Shown: positions 1 through 14,242 of the stretch, piece after piece | Numbering within the stretch: position 1 is the stretch's first letter | Layout of the letters: each line of letters starts with the position of its first letter | Assembly: GCF_907163085.1 (NCBI RefSeq) | Contig: NZ_CAJQTX010000005.1 | Span: 434,001 to 498,000, forward strand | Direction of reading: 5' to 3' | Length of the DNA stretch: 64,000 nt | From: Candidatus Accumulibacter sp. ACC003 | Lineage (GTDB): Bacteria > Pseudomonadota > Gammaproteobacteria > Burkholderiales > Rhodocyclaceae | The notes under the pieces: generated by a model | Databases searched by the model: none | Seen by the model: only the letters and a program-made list of their open reading frames with translations | What the model was told of the DNA's origin: nothing | Position numbers and translations under genes: made by a program

Positions 1-1769
<1,769 letters not shown>

Positions 1770-1770
<1 letters not shown>

Positions 1771-2417
1771 TGCTTCCGGAGCAGCAACTGGCACTGGGCT
1801 TGCGAGCGCTCGGCATCGACCTGGCCGCTGGCGCGCAGCAGAAGTTGCTCGACTACACGGCGCTCCTCGGCAAGTGGAACAGAACCTACCAACTGACCGC
1901 CTTACGCGATCCCGCTCTGACGGTCAGTCATCACCTGCTCGACTCGCTGGCGATCCTGCCATTCGTTCGCGGCGCCAGTTTGCTCGACGTCGGCAGTGGC
2001 GGTGGCATGCCGGGGATGCCACTGGCGATCGCTCGCCCGGACTTGCACGTCGTCCTGCTCGACAGTAGTTCGAAGAAGACGGCCTTTCTGCAACAGGCGG
2101 CCATTGAGCTGGGTCTGGCGAATATTGCCGTACACTGCGGTCGCGTCGAGGCTTACCAGCCGCCGAGCGGCTTTGCGGTGATCACCGCCCGCGCTTTTTC
2201 CGATCTCGGCGCGCTGGTGAAATTGTCGCGCCACCTGTTGGCAGCGGGTGGCAGCTGGCTGGCGATGAAAGGCGTCTATCCGTACGAGCAACTGGCAGAT
2301 TTGTCTGCCGGGCTGGTCGTCGATGGCGTGCATCGACTGGCGGTGCCCGGCGTCGACGGCGAGCGACACCTGGTGGTCATCAGCACGGCGCCGCAGCCAC
2401 TTGAGGGGGAGCCTTGA
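1770..2417 (+). CDS. rsmG: 16S rRNA (guanine-527-N7)-methyltransferase RsmG
   Basis: A SAM-dependent cytoplasmic enzyme that methylates G527 of 16S rRNA; loss gives low-level streptomycin resistance in other bacteria. The 215-residue product has the expected length. It shows [17 protein letters not shown] (SAM-binding motif I, about residues 70-86), [12 protein letters not shown], and the ITARAFSDL motif. The ATG at 1770 overlaps the mnmG stop, the classic gidA-gidB arrangement. The stop at 2415-2417 lies one base before the parA TTG start, so mnmG, rsmG, parA and parB probably form one transcription unit. Confidence 0.97.
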
Positions 2418-2418
2418 T

Positions 2419-3228
2419 TTGACAAAAGTACTGGCGGTAACCAACCAGAAGGGCGGCGTCGGCAAGACCACGACGGCGGTCAACCTGTCGGCGTGTCTGG
2501 CCGAATGCGGCCAGCGGGTGCTGTTGATCGATCTCGACCCACAGGGCAACGCGACCACCGGTTGCGGTGTCGCCAAACGAGCCGCCGTGCCGACCGTCTA
2601 CCAGACGCTGATCGGCCGCTCGACGATCAGTGACACGCGCCTGCCGACCGACTTTGGCTTCGACGTCCTGCCGGCGAACCGTGAACTGGCCGGCGCCGAG
2701 ATCGATCTGATCGACCTCGGGCAGCGCGAGTACCGCTTGCGTGATGCGCTGACCAGCGTCCGCGACGACTATGACTTTATCCTCATGGACTGCCCGCCGG
2801 CGCTCAACATGTTGACCGTCAACGGGCTGGTCGCCGCCGACCGGGTGATGATCCCGATGCAGTGCGAGTACTACGCGCTCGAGGGGCTGACCGATCTGGT
2901 GGCGACGCTGAAGAAAATCCGTGCCAATCTCAATCCGCAGCTCGAGATCGAAGGCCTGTTGCGAACCATGTTCGACCCGCGATCGACCTTGACGCAACAG
3001 GTATCCGGCGAGCTCGAAGGGCATTTCGGCGAGAAGGTCTACCGCACCATCATCCCGCGCAATGTTCGCCTTGCCGAGGCGCCGTCTTACGGCAAGCCGG
3101 TGATCGCTTTCGACCGCAATTCCAAGGGGGCGCAAGCGTATATTCTTCTGGCGCAGGAGCTTCTCGAACGACGTGCCGGCAGCGTCACGGCCAAGGCCAA
3201 GGTCGCGGCAGTGGGGGTGGAGCGATGA
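2419..3228 (+). CDS. parA: Chromosome partitioning ATPase ParA (Soj family)
   Basis: A P-loop ATPase that binds DNA non-specifically in its ATP form and, with ParB and parS, segregates the chromosomal origin. I chose the TTG at 2419: the stretch GAGGGGGA at 2403-2410 is a good ribosome site, and the product then starts TKVLAVTNQ directly before the deviant Walker A motif KGGVGKTT (residues 11-18). DLDPQGNATT and DCPPALNMLT are the other ATPase motifs. Length is 269 residues, normal for chromosomal ParA. A longer reading frame open from 2323 only reads through rsmG. It overlaps parB by four bases. Confidence 0.96.
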   Translation: MTKVLAVTNQKGGVGKTTTAVNLSACLAECGQRVLLIDLDPQGNATTGCGVAKRAAVPTVYQTLIGRSTISDTRLPTDFGFDVLPANRELAGAEIDLIDLGQREYRLRDALTSVRDDYDFILMDCPPALNMLTVNGLVAADRVMIPMQCEYYALEGLTDLVATLKKIRANLNPQLEIEGLLRTMFDPRSTLTQQVSGELEGHFGEKVYRTIIPRNVRLAEAPSYGKPVIAFDRNSKGAQAYILLAQELLERRAGSVTAKAKVAAVGVER

Positions 3229-4064
3229 AATTAAAGGGACTCGGCCGTGGCCTGGACGCTTTGCTGGCCGGCAACGACGCGCAGAGCAAGGAGCAGCAGC
3301 GGACGCTGCCGGTAGGGGATATCCAGCCGGGAAAGTATCAACCACGGACGCACATGGACACCGCGTCGCTCGAGGAGCTGGCGGCGTCGATCCGTATGCA
3401 GGGCTTGATGCAGCCGATCCTGGTTCGTCCGGTGAGCGATGAGCGCTACGAAATAATTGCGGGCGAACGCCGCTGGCGAGCCGCTCAGATGGCCGGTTTG
3501 ACCGAGGTGTCGGCGCTGATCCGCGAGATTCCCGACGAGGCGGCGCTGGCCATGGCGCTGATCGAAAACATCCAGCGCGAGGACCTCAACCCGCTCGAAG
3601 AAGCGCTGGGCCTGCAGCGTTTGATCGACGAATTTGCCATGACCCACCAGCAGGCGGCCGATGCGGTCGGCCGTTCGCGGCCGGCGGCGTCGAATCTGCT
3701 GCGCCTGCTGCAATTGGCGCAACCGGTGCAGGATCTCCTGATGCGTGGCGAGGTCGATATGGGTCACGCCCGCGCCTTGCTGCCACTGGCCGGCGCGCTG
3801 CAGGTTCAGTTGGCGCAGCGCGTCGTCCAGAAGGGTCTTTCGGTTCGCGAGACCGAGCGCCTGGTTCAGTACGCGCTGCGTGCGCCAAAGGAAGTGGCGC
3901 CCAGCAAACCGGATCGCGACGTGTTACGTCTTCAGGACGAGCTGGCCGACTTGTTGGGCGCGCAGGTGGCGATCCGTGCCAACCGGCGCGGTGCCGGAAA
4001 AGTGCTGATCGAATTTGGCGACCTCGACCAACTCGAAGGAATTCTGCAGCGCTTGCGTCATTGA
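3225..4064 (+). CDS. parB: Chromosome partitioning protein ParB (Spo0J family)
   Basis: A CTP-dependent sliding clamp that loads at parS sites and stimulates ParA. The 279-residue product starts MKLKGLGRGLDALL, a typical ParA-contacting N-terminus. It then shows the CTP-binding ParB/Srx segment with QPRT and AGERRWRAAQMAG, the ENIQREDLNPLEEA motif, a helix-turn-helix (about residues 135-175) and a short dimerising C-terminus. Its ATG overlaps the parA stop (ATGA). An upstream open frame from 2862 lies inside parA and is not coding. I found no copy of the parS palindrome in the window. Confidence 0.96.
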   Translation: MKLKGLGRGLDALLAGNDAQSKEQQRTLPVGDIQPGKYQPRTHMDTASLEELAASIRMQGLMQPILVRPVSDERYEIIAGERRWRAAQMAGLTEVSALIREIPDEAALAMALIENIQREDLNPLEEALGLQRLIDEFAMTHQQAADAVGRSRPAASNLLRLLQLAQPVQDLLMRGEVDMGHARALLPLAGALQVQLAQRVVQKGLSVRETERLVQYALRAPKEVAPSKPDRDVLRLQDELADLLGAQVAIRANRRGAGKVLIEFGDLDQLEGILQRLRH

Positions 4065-4143
4065 TGCGGCGCACAATTGAAGCCTTTTCAGAACTCGTCG
4101 ATCGGCTCCGCAAGGCATGTTTTAGCAAGGAAATTGAACTTTC

Positions 4144-5360
<1,217 letters not shown>

Positions 5361-5437
5361 TGAGCGATCGCCGGAATTCTGTATTACCAGTTTGCTTCAC
5401 GTTGTCCCTGTTCAACCCATTTAGCATGTTTTATTAG

Positions 5438-5719
<282 letters not shown>

Positions 5720-5759
5720 TCGCTTCTCCTTTCTGACTCACTCTTAAAAGGAGATTAGC

Positions 5760-6230
5760 GTGGATATCAATGCAACCCTGTTTGGCCAAGCAATCTGGTT
5801 CGGCGTCTTCATCTGGATCACCATGAAGTACGTCTGGCCGCCGCTACAAAAGGCCATTGCCGACCGTCAAGCACTGATCGCCGATGGTCTTGCAGCCGGT
5901 GAGCGCGCGAAACACGAGCTGGAGTTGGCCGGCAAACGTTCTGCCGATTCCCTGCGCGAGGCCAAAGGGAAGTCTGCCGAGATCATTGCTGCTGCCGAAA
6001 AGCGCGCGCTAATGGTCATCGAAGAGGCCAAGCAGGTGGCGAAAGTAGAAGCCGACAAGGTCGTCGCGTCGGCACAGGCGGAGATTGCTCAGCAAGTCGA
6101 GCACGCCAGAGCCGAACTGCGTGGCCGCGTCGCCGATCTCGCCGTGGCCGGTGCCGAGCGCATCCTCAAGCGTGAGGTCGATGCCAAGGGGCACGCCCAG
6201 ATGTTGGCCGCACTGAAGCAGGAACTCTGA
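5760..6230 (+). CDS. atpF: F1Fo ATP synthase subunit b
   Basis: Peripheral stalk subunit, present as a dimer, linking the membrane sector to F1. GTG start at 5760 behind AAAAGGAGATT. The 156-residue product has one N-terminal membrane helix ([20 protein letters not shown]) followed by a long charged helix rich in Ala, Glu, Lys and Arg that forms the right-handed coiled coil. The length matches other betaproteobacteria. The stop is four bases before the atpH start. Confidence 0.97.
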   Translation: MDINATLFGQAIWFGVFIWITMKYVWPPLQKAIADRQALIADGLAAGERAKHELELAGKRSADSLREAKGKSAEIIAAAEKRALMVIEEAKQVAKVEADKVVASAQAEIAQQVEHARAELRGRVADLAVAGAERILKREVDAKGHAQMLAALKQEL

Positions 6231-6234
6231 GACC

Positions 6235-6771
6235 ATGGCCGAACTCGTTACCATCGCGCGTCCCTACGCTGAAGCGGTCTTCCGCCTGGCGTTGGAAAAC
6301 AAGACGCTAGCGGGCTGGTCCGAGCGGCTGTCGCTGCTTTCTGAAATTGCCGGGGATGACCGGATGCGTTCATGCATCGGCAATCCCGAGCTGTCTGCCG
6401 CGCAGAAGAGCGAGCTCTTCAAGTCGTTGGCCGGCGAGGCGCTTGCAGGCAGTGAAGCCAATCTGATCGACGTCCTTGCGGCAAATGAGCGACTTTCCGC
6501 CCTACCCGAGATCGCTGACCTCTTCGAGGCGCTGAAGGCGACTCAGGAAGGCGTCAAGGAAGCCACCATCTACAGTGCCTTCCCGCTTGACGAAGAGCAG
6601 CACAAGGTTCTGATCGCGGACCTGGAGACACGCTTCAAGACCCGGCTAACAGCCGAAGTGGTCGTCGATCAGTCCCTGATCGGCGGCGTCAAGATTGTGG
6701 TTGGCGACCAGGTCCTCGATACTTCCGTACGCGGAAAACTTGAGTGCCTGCGGTTGGCGCTCAAGAACTAG
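6235..6771 (+). CDS. atpH: F1Fo ATP synthase subunit delta
   Basis: Caps the alpha3beta3 head and joins it to the b-dimer. The 178-residue product starts [19 protein letters not shown], the family N-terminus, and ends with the [20 protein letters not shown] motif in the C-terminal domain. It sits in canonical order between atpF and atpA, ten bases before atpA. Confidence 0.97.
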   Translation: MAELVTIARPYAEAVFRLALENKTLAGWSERLSLLSEIAGDDRMRSCIGNPELSAAQKSELFKSLAGEALAGSEANLIDVLAANERLSALPEIADLFEALKATQEGVKEATIYSAFPLDEEQHKVLIADLETRFKTRLTAEVVVDQSLIGGVKIVVGDQVLDTSVRGKLECLRLALKN

Positions 6772-6781
6772 GAGAATTTCC

Positions 6782-8320
6782 ATGCAGTTGAATCCTTCAG
6801 AAATCAGCGAACTGATCAAGAGCAAGATCGAGAATCTTGACATCAGCGCCGATCTGCGCACCCAGGGCACCGTCGTTTCGGTGACCGACGGCATTTGCCG
6901 TATCTATGGGCTGACCGACGTCATGCAGGGAGAAATGCTCGAGTTTCCGGGCAATATCTTCGGCATGGCGCTGAACCTTGACCGCGACTCGGTTGGCGCG
7001 GTGGTTCTCGGTGAATACGATCAGATCAGTGAGGGCGACACGGTCAAGACTACCGGCCGCATCCTCGAAGTCCCGGTCGGTCCCGAACTACTCGGTCGGG
7101 TAGTGAACTCGCTTGGTCAGCCGATCGACGGCAAAGGCCCGATCAACAACAAGCTGACCGACAAGATCGAGAAAGTGGCGCCCGGCGTGATCTGGCGCAA
7201 ATCGGTTTCGCAGCCGGTACAGACCGGACTGAAGTCGATCGATGCAATGGTCCCGGTCGGCCGTGGCCAGCGCGAGTTGATCATTGGTGACCGGCAGGTT
7301 GGCAAGACTGCGGTGGCGATTGATACGATCATCAACCAGAAGGGCCAGGACCTGATCTGCATCTACGTGGCGATCGGTCAGAAAGCCTCGACCGTTGCCA
7401 ACGTTGTTCGCAAGCTCGAAGAGAATGGCGCGATGGAGTACACCACCGTCGTTGCCTCCACCGCCTCGGAAACGGCAGCCCTGCAATACATCGCGCCCTA
7501 CTCCGGTTGCACCATGGGCGAGTACTTCCGTGATCGCGGCCAGGATGCCTTGATCATCTATGACGATTTGACCAAGCAGGCCTGGGCGTATCGCCAGGTG
7601 TCACTGCTGCTGCGCCGTCCGCCAGGGCGTGAGGCCTACCCCGGCGATGTGTTCTACCTGCACTCGCGCCTGCTCGAGCGCGCGGCGCGCGTTTCCGAAG
7701 CATGGGTCGAGAAGTTCACCAACGGCGAAGTCAAGGGCAAGACGGGCTCGCTGACTGCCCTGCCGATCATTGAGACGCAGGCTGGTGACGTCTCCGCCTT
7801 TGTTCCGACCAACGTTATCTCGATTACCGACGGCCAGATCTTCCTCGATACCGACCTCTTCAGCGCCGGTGTTCGTCCGGCCATGGATGCTGGTATCTCG
7901 GTCTCGCGCGTCGGTGGTGCGGCGCAGACCAAGGTCGTGAAGAAGCTCGGTAGCCACGTTCGTCTGGCGCTCGCCCAGTATCGTGAACTCGCTGCGTTTT
8001 CGCAGTTCGCGTCCGACCTGGACGAAGCGACTCGCAAACAGCTGGATCGTGGCCGTCTGGTAACCGAACTGATGAAGCAGCCGCAGTACGCGCCAATGTC
8101 GATCTCGCAAATGGCAATCACCCTGCACGCGGTGAACAAGGGCTATTTCGACGATGTAGATGTGGCGAAGGCGCTGGCTGTCGAGAAGCAGATGCAAGCT
8201 TTCATCGCGGAGAAATACGCCGACCTGATCAGCAAGATCGAAACAACCAAGGATCTCGACGCTGACGCTGAGCAGAAGCTCACCAAGGCGATTGAGGAGT
8301 TCAAGGCCACATTGGCCTGA
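6782..8320 (+). CDS. atpA: F1Fo ATP synthase subunit alpha
   Basis: Non-catalytic nucleotide-binding subunit of the F1 head. I start at the ATG at 6782 behind AGGAGAATTTC, giving [17 protein letters not shown] and 512 residues; the longer frame from 6695 is an atpH shadow. Walker A is GDRQVGKTA (about residues 169-177), the family signature is [17 protein letters not shown], and the conserved Arg finger lies in that block. Everything needed for function appears present. Confidence 0.98.
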   Translation: MQLNPSEISELIKSKIENLDISADLRTQGTVVSVTDGICRIYGLTDVMQGEMLEFPGNIFGMALNLDRDSVGAVVLGEYDQISEGDTVKTTGRILEVPVGPELLGRVVNSLGQPIDGKGPINNKLTDKIEKVAPGVIWRKSVSQPVQTGLKSIDAMVPVGRGQRELIIGDRQVGKTAVAIDTIINQKGQDLICIYVAIGQKASTVANVVRKLEENGAMEYTTVVASTASETAALQYIAPYSGCTMGEYFRDRGQDALIIYDDLTKQAWAYRQVSLLLRRPPGREAYPGDVFYLHSRLLERAARVSEAWVEKFTNGEVKGKTGSLTALPIIETQAGDVSAFVPTNVISITDGQIFLDTDLFSAGVRPAMDAGISVSRVGGAAQTKVVKKLGSHVRLALAQYRELAAFSQFASDLDEATRKQLDRGRLVTELMKQPQYAPMSISQMAITLHAVNKGYFDDVDVAKALAVEKQMQAFIAEKYADLISKIETTKDLDADAEQKLTKAIEEFKATLA

Positions 8321-8341
8321 TCATCGATCGAGGAGGTTGCC

Positions 8342-10650
<2,309 letters not shown>

Positions 10651-10667
10651 ATCAGGCATCGGAGACC

Positions 10668-10702
10668 GTCATTTGCGCGCCGCTGTCAGGAGCGCAAATG
10701 AC
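10668..10702 (+). promoter_or_regulatory. Perfect 11-bp inverted repeat between atpD and atpC
   Basis: GTCATTTGCGC at 10668-10678 is the exact reverse complement of GCGCAAATGAC at 10692-10702, with a 13-base loop. There is no U-run after it, so it is not an intrinsic terminator. It could act as an RNA stability or processing element that lowers epsilon-subunit output. The structure is seen; the role is inferred. Confidence 0.7.
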
Positions 10703-10719
10703 CCAGCAAAGGAAAGAGC

Positions 10720-11142
10720 ATGGCAATCAGAGTACATGTCGACGTCGTCAGCGCCGAGGAATTGATCTTCTCCGGCCAGACTGACTTCGCCGTATTTCCC
10801 GGTGAGGCTGGTGAGCTCGGGATCTACCCGCGGCACACGCCGCTATTGACGCGCATCAAGCCAGGAACGATTCGCCTGAAAGTGCCTGACCGCGACGAAT
10901 ACGAGCTGGTCTACGTGTCTGGCGGGATGCTCGAAGTGCAGCCGCAGCTGATCACGGTGCTCGCTGACACGGCTGTTCGCGCCGCTGATCTCGACGAAGC
11001 CAAGGCGATCGAGGCCAAGCGCCGCGCCGAAGAAGTTCTTCGCGATCGTACGTCGGACATGGGTCTGGCCGCCGCCGAAGCCGAGTTGTCGCAAGCACTC
11101 GCGCAGTTGGCAGCAATCAAGAAGCTGCGCGGCCCACACTGA
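10720..11142 (+). CDS. atpC: F1Fo ATP synthase subunit epsilon
   Basis: Rotor-stalk subunit that also inhibits ATP hydrolysis. The 140-residue product has the N-terminal beta-sandwich ([33 protein letters not shown]) and the C-terminal two-helix hairpin ([14 protein letters not shown] to [12 protein letters not shown]). AAAGGAAAGAGC precedes the ATG. It is the last gene of the operon; an intrinsic terminator starts 25 bases after its stop. Confidence 0.97.
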   Translation: MAIRVHVDVVSAEELIFSGQTDFAVFPGEAGELGIYPRHTPLLTRIKPGTIRLKVPDRDEYELVYVSGGMLEVQPQLITVLADTAVRAADLDEAKAIEAKRRAEEVLRDRTSDMGLAAAEAELSQALAQLAAIKKLRGPH

Positions 11143-11166
11143 AAATAGGGGCCAACCGCCAGCAAT

Positions 11167-11195
11167 AAAAAAAGCAGCTCCGGCTGCTTTTTTTT
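11167..11195 (+). terminator. Intrinsic terminator of the atp operon
   Basis: AGCAGC (11173-11178), loop TCCG, GCTGCT (11183-11188), followed by eight T. A run of A on the left side extends the stem and allows it to work in both directions, so it may also stop transcription arriving from the minus-strand ubiJ group. Confidence 0.92.
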
Positions 11196-11266
11196 CGTCC
11201 AGAGCACCGATGACTGATCGGCAAACGTCGATCATCCAGATACGACCGCAACGGGACTGCGGCGCG

Positions 11267-11385
11267 AACGGTCATGACAGGTCGAGATACCCCAGATCAT
11301 GAAAGTCATGACCGTTTCCCTCTTCCCCTGGCCCTTCTCCCGCAAGGGGAGACGGGAGTTTCGTGAGCCGCGTACGCGACTTTCA
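11267..11385 (+). repeat. Dispersed intergenic repeat, copy 1
   Basis: A 119-base intergenic segment that recurs in inverted orientation at 27106-27215 with high identity. It begins AACGGTCATGACA, contains the inverted pair GGTCATGAC/GTCATGACC around a short loop, then a CCCTTCTCCCGCAAGGGGAG core whose CTCCCG/CGGGAG ends are also inverted, and ends at CGTACGCGACTTTCA. Two stem-loops are possible. No transposase is present. The family resembles the common CTCCCGCAAGGGGAG intergenic repeats of proteobacteria. Confidence 0.85.
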
Positions 11386-11402
11386 AATTAACGAATCCTC
11401 GC

Positions 11403-11981
11403 TCAGCCCTGCCGACGCGCGAAGCGCTCCAGTCTCTTCTCGAATCGCGCCAGGTCGTCGCGCAGTGCATCGACCTGCACGCAGAACGACTGCACCGCCG
11501 GCCGCGATGCAATGGCGGCCTCTTCCTCGGTCAGATACTCGGCCAAGCTAAATGCCAGATTCCTGGTGGCACCCGCCTGCCATTGTGCCAAGCCGTTTGC
11601 CAGCTGTAGCGCGCGGCGCGCCACCATATCGCCGAGCAGTCGCGAGAGATCGTGTTCGACGTCCCAGCGCAAATTACGAAAAACAAAAGCGAGGGTTTCG
11701 GCGAGGTCAGCCGAACCCGATATCGTCGCCGTTGAAAAAAGCGACGCCCGGTCGGTCAGGGCACGCACCGGAGCGTCATCGGGAAGGCGTATGCTGACGG
11801 CTACCGCTGCTGCGGTGTCGGCGGCGCCGAGCAAGCCGGCGTCGGAAATGGTGAACGACAAAACCGAGCGGCCGAAGAGCAAACGGGCGGTCTGACCGGA
11901 AAACTCCAGAAGGCGTTCGCGCGCCCAGTCCTCGCCCGTCAGCAGGTGATTGACCAGGCCCAGCGCCGCGTTGTTCACCAC
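11403..11981 (-). CDS. ubiJ: Ubiquinone biosynthesis accessory factor UbiJ (SCP2 domain)
   Basis: UbiJ binds lipid intermediates through its SCP2 fold and is part of the soluble Ubi complex. The 192-residue product has an SCP2-like N-terminal domain (about residues 15-115: NHLLTGEDWARERLLEFSGQ, TISGSADLAETL) and a C-terminal helix rich in charged residues (VQVDALRDDLARFEKRLERF) as in other UbiJ proteins. Start is GTG at 11981 (a second GTG follows directly), five bases after the preceding gene. Position beside ubiE supports the assignment; ubiB is not within the window. Confidence 0.82.
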   Translation of the reverse strand: MVNNAALGLVNHLLTGEDWARERLLEFSGQTARLLFGRSVLSFTISDAGLLGAADTAAAVAVSIRLPDDAPVRALTDRASLFSTATISGSADLAETLAFVFRNLRWDVEHDLSRLLGDMVARRALQLANGLAQWQAGATRNLAFSLAEYLTEEEAAIASRPAVQSFCVQVDALRDDLARFEKRLERFARRQG

Positions 11982-11986
11982 CGGCT

Positions 11987-12907
11987 TCAGGACCGCTGCT
12001 GAATCCCGGCGACTACCCAGCCCCGCGACCCATCGGCGGGCTTCGACAGGTTCCAGACCTCATCGAAGGGAACCGCCGCGGCGCCCGTCTCTTCACGGAT
12101 CATGCCGCTCATCCGCACACTGGCGACGTGGCGCGTCGCTTCGCTGACCACCTCGAGGAGTTCGGCGTCGAGCGTGACGACGTCGGTCTGTTGCGCCGAC
12201 TCGCCTCTCTCGCCAAGCTGCAGCTTGATTTCGGCAAAGACCTCGGGGCTGACGAATTCGCGGATGTCCTCCATGTTGCCGGCGTCGTTTGCCGCCTGTA
12301 GCCGAACGAAATTCAGCTTGGCGACGCGCAGGAAGCCTTCAGCGTCAAAATCAGCCGGGATGGTCGCCGCCGCCGGCATAGCCAGGTCGCTGACCGCAGC
12401 GCTGGCCAGTGCGGGCGTGCGTTCGTCGGCCGCGCGGCCGCTCCCGCCCTGCTGGAGATCGAAAGGCGGCGACGCTGCGCGGTTGGCGCTGGCCGCGCCC
12501 GCGTACTGCAAGGGTTCCGCGGCCGCTTGTGTCTTGCGACGAAACAGTAGCTTGAAGACGACCACAGCGGCCATCGCCAGCAACGCGATCATGACCAGGT
12601 TAGCCATTCCTTCGCCAAGACCAAAGTGCGAGAGCAGCGCAGCGATCCCCAGGCCGGCGGCAAGACCCGCCAGCGGCCCCATCCAGTTGCGTTTTGGCGC
12701 CGCCGCGCCGGCTGCGGCGGTGCTTGCGGGTGCCGCCGCAGGTGCCGCCGCAGGCGCCGCCGCAGGTGCTGCCTTCTGCGGTGCTGGCGTCGCCTGGCGC
12801 TGCATTCCCAGCGACCGGCCCCCTCCGAAACGCCTGGCCTCGGCATCGTCGACGACCAGCCCAAAGCTCAACACAGTAAGCGCCAACGCCAACAAGATCC
12901 TCTTCAC
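11987..12907 (-). CDS. Tim44-like domain protein, secreted or membrane-anchored
   Basis: 306 residues. A signal-like N-terminus (MKRILLALALTVLSFGLVVD, cleavage plausible after DAEA) is followed by RRFGGGRSLGMQRQ, a Pro-Ala linker (about residues 40-75), a hydrophobic segment (GMANLVMIALLAMAAVVVF) and a C-terminal Tim44-like domain (ADFDAEGFLRVAKLNFVRLQAANDAG onward). GTG start at 12907 is supported by AGGAGA at ideal distance. Such proteins commonly sit next to ubiE/ubiJ in betaproteobacteria; the function is unknown. It shares a tight minus-strand unit with ubiE upstream and ubiJ downstream. Confidence 0.82.
   Translation of the reverse strand: MKRILLALALTVLSFGLVVDDAEARRFGGGRSLGMQRQATPAPQKAAPAAAPAAAPAAAPASTAAAGAAAPKRNWMGPLAGLAAGLGIAALLSHFGLGEGMANLVMIALLAMAAVVVFKLLFRRKTQAAAEPLQYAGAASANRAASPPFDLQQGGSGRAADERTPALASAAVSDLAMPAAATIPADFDAEGFLRVAKLNFVRLQAANDAGNMEDIREFVSPEVFAEIKLQLGERGESAQQTDVVTLDAELLEVVSEATRHVASVRMSGMIREETGAAAVPFDEVWNLSKPADGSRGWVVAGIQQRS
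12732..12767. repeat. Three tandem 12-bp units inside the Tim44-like gene
   Basis: GCCGCCGCAGGT, GCCGCCGCAGGC and GCCGCCGCAGGT follow one another and encode the Pro-Ala linker on the minus strand. Each unit is a multiple of three, so copy-number change would alter linker length without frameshift. Confidence 0.9.
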
Positions 12908-12918
12908 TATTGGTTCTC

Positions 12919-13659
12919 CTAGAACTTGAAACCTCGATGTAGGGCGACAACGCCCAGTGCCAAATTGAAAAATTCGACACGCTCGAAACCTGCTTGTTCC
13001 ATCAGTAGCTTCAGCCCCTGCTGATCCGGATGAACCCGGATCGATTCCGCCAGGTAGCGGTAACTGGCCTCATCCTGGGTGATGATCTGACCGATGCGCG
13101 GGATTACCTTGAACGAGTAGAAATCGTAGGCTGGCGCCAAAGGCTTCCACACTTGGGAAAACTCAAGCACCAGCAGCCGACCACCCGCCCGCAGCACGCG
13201 CTGCATTTCGGCGAGTGCCCGCTCCTTGTGGGTCATGTTGCGCAGCCCGAAGGCGACGGTTACGCAATCGAAGTACTCGTCGGGGAATGGCAAACTCTCG
13301 GCATCGCACTGCGCGACGTGGACCAGAGCGCCCTTGTCGCAAAGTCGATCGCGACCGCGTGTGAGCATCGCATTGTTGATGTCGGTCAGCCAGACCTGAC
13401 CGTTGTCGCCGAGCTTTCTTGAAAAAGCCAGCGCCAGATCGCCGGTGCCGCCGGCCACGTCGAGGACTCGCGCCCCGGCGCGGACACCGCTCTTGGCGAT
13501 GGCGAAAGCCTTCCACAAGCGGTGCAGGCCGCCTGACATCAGATCGTTCATCAGGTCGTAGCGTTGGGCGACCGAATCGAAAACATCGGCGACGCGCTGC
13601 GCCTTTTCGTCTTCACCAACTTCCTGGAAGCCAAAATGGGTCGTGTTTCTGTCGGTCAT
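12919..13659 (-). CDS. ubiE: Demethylmenaquinone/2-polyprenyl-6-methoxy-1,4-benzoquinol methyltransferase UbiE
   Basis: The C-methyltransferase of ubiquinone (and menaquinone) synthesis. The 246-residue product contains [20 protein letters not shown] (ubiE signature 1), the SAM site [13 protein letters not shown] and the second signature region [31 protein letters not shown]. Length is normal. It lies 32 bases downstream of the DUF971 gene and 11 bases before the Tim44-like gene, all on the same strand. Confidence 0.97.
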   Translation of the reverse strand: MTDRNTTHFGFQEVGEDEKAQRVADVFDSVAQRYDLMNDLMSGGLHRLWKAFAIAKSGVRAGARVLDVAGGTGDLALAFSRKLGDNGQVWLTDINNAMLTRGRDRLCDKGALVHVAQCDAESLPFPDEYFDCVTVAFGLRNMTHKERALAEMQRVLRAGGRLLVLEFSQVWKPLAPAYDFYSFKVIPRIGQIITQDEASYRYLAESIRVHPDQQGLKLLMEQAGFERVEFFNLALGVVALHRGFKF

Positions 13660-13691
13660 CGTGCTAGCTCACGCGGTCGTATTGGCGAGAA

Positions 13692-14117
13692 TCAACGCTT
13701 GCCGCAGTCGCCGGGCGCTTTCGCCGGTGCTGGTGTAAACGCGCCCGGGTCGCGGCTGCCCCCGGCCGCCGAAAGACGGTCGAGGTAAGCCTGCCACAGC
13801 TCTGCACGGTGGCTGCCAAGATTGTAGAGCACGTCCCACGAGTACAAACCGCTGTCATGTCCGTCGGAAAAGACCGGCCGGATGGCGTAGTTACCGATGG
13901 CTTCAATGCGCTCGATGCCCACTTCCCGCTTGCCTACTTGCAGGACTTCCTGTCCCGGACCGTGGCCACGGGCTTCGGCCGACGGCGTGAATACGCGGAG
14001 AAACTCGTAGCTCAGCTCAAAGCGCTCACCATCCTCGAAGGTGATTTCCAGGACGCGTGATTTCTGGTGAAGCTTGATCTCGGTCGGGATTTTTGTCGTC
14101 TCGTCCAGGCCAGCCAT
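13692..14117 (-). CDS. DUF971 (gamma-butyrobetaine hydroxylase-like N-terminal) protein
   Basis: A 141-residue stand-alone DUF971 protein. The core PTEIKLHQKSRVLEITFEDGERFELSYEFLRVFTPSAE, the VGIERIEAIGNYAIRPVFSDGHDSGLYSWD segment and YNLGSHRAELWQAYLD match the family. I start at the ATG at 14117 behind AGAGGA rather than at an upstream alternative (14135). The C-terminal tail is Pro/Ala/Lys rich. The family often neighbours ubiE; its biochemical role is unsettled, with iron-sulfur links proposed in some organisms. Confidence 0.88.
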   Translation of the reverse strand: MAGLDETTKIPTEIKLHQKSRVLEITFEDGERFELSYEFLRVFTPSAEARGHGPGQEVLQVGKREVGIERIEAIGNYAIRPVFSDGHDSGLYSWDVLYNLGSHRAELWQAYLDRLSAAGGSRDPGAFTPAPAKAPGDCGKR

Positions 14118-14242
14118 GAGTTCCTCTGTGCGCAATGCGGCCGACCATGATAGCGCAAAAAACCTTGCTGCAGACCTGAACGGCGCCCGCCCGGCGCCGG
14201 TCGTCGCTTCCCGCGGCGCGCCGTGCCGGGCGAGCAGGCTCG

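Noticed and set aside
2419..4143. parS site near parAB
   Set aside because: I looked for TGTTTCACGTGAAACA-like palindromes here and saw none; it may lie outside the window.
12720..12775. Short tandem repeats as a CRISPR-like array
   Set aside because: They are 12-bp in-frame units without spacers, coding for a Pro-Ala linker.
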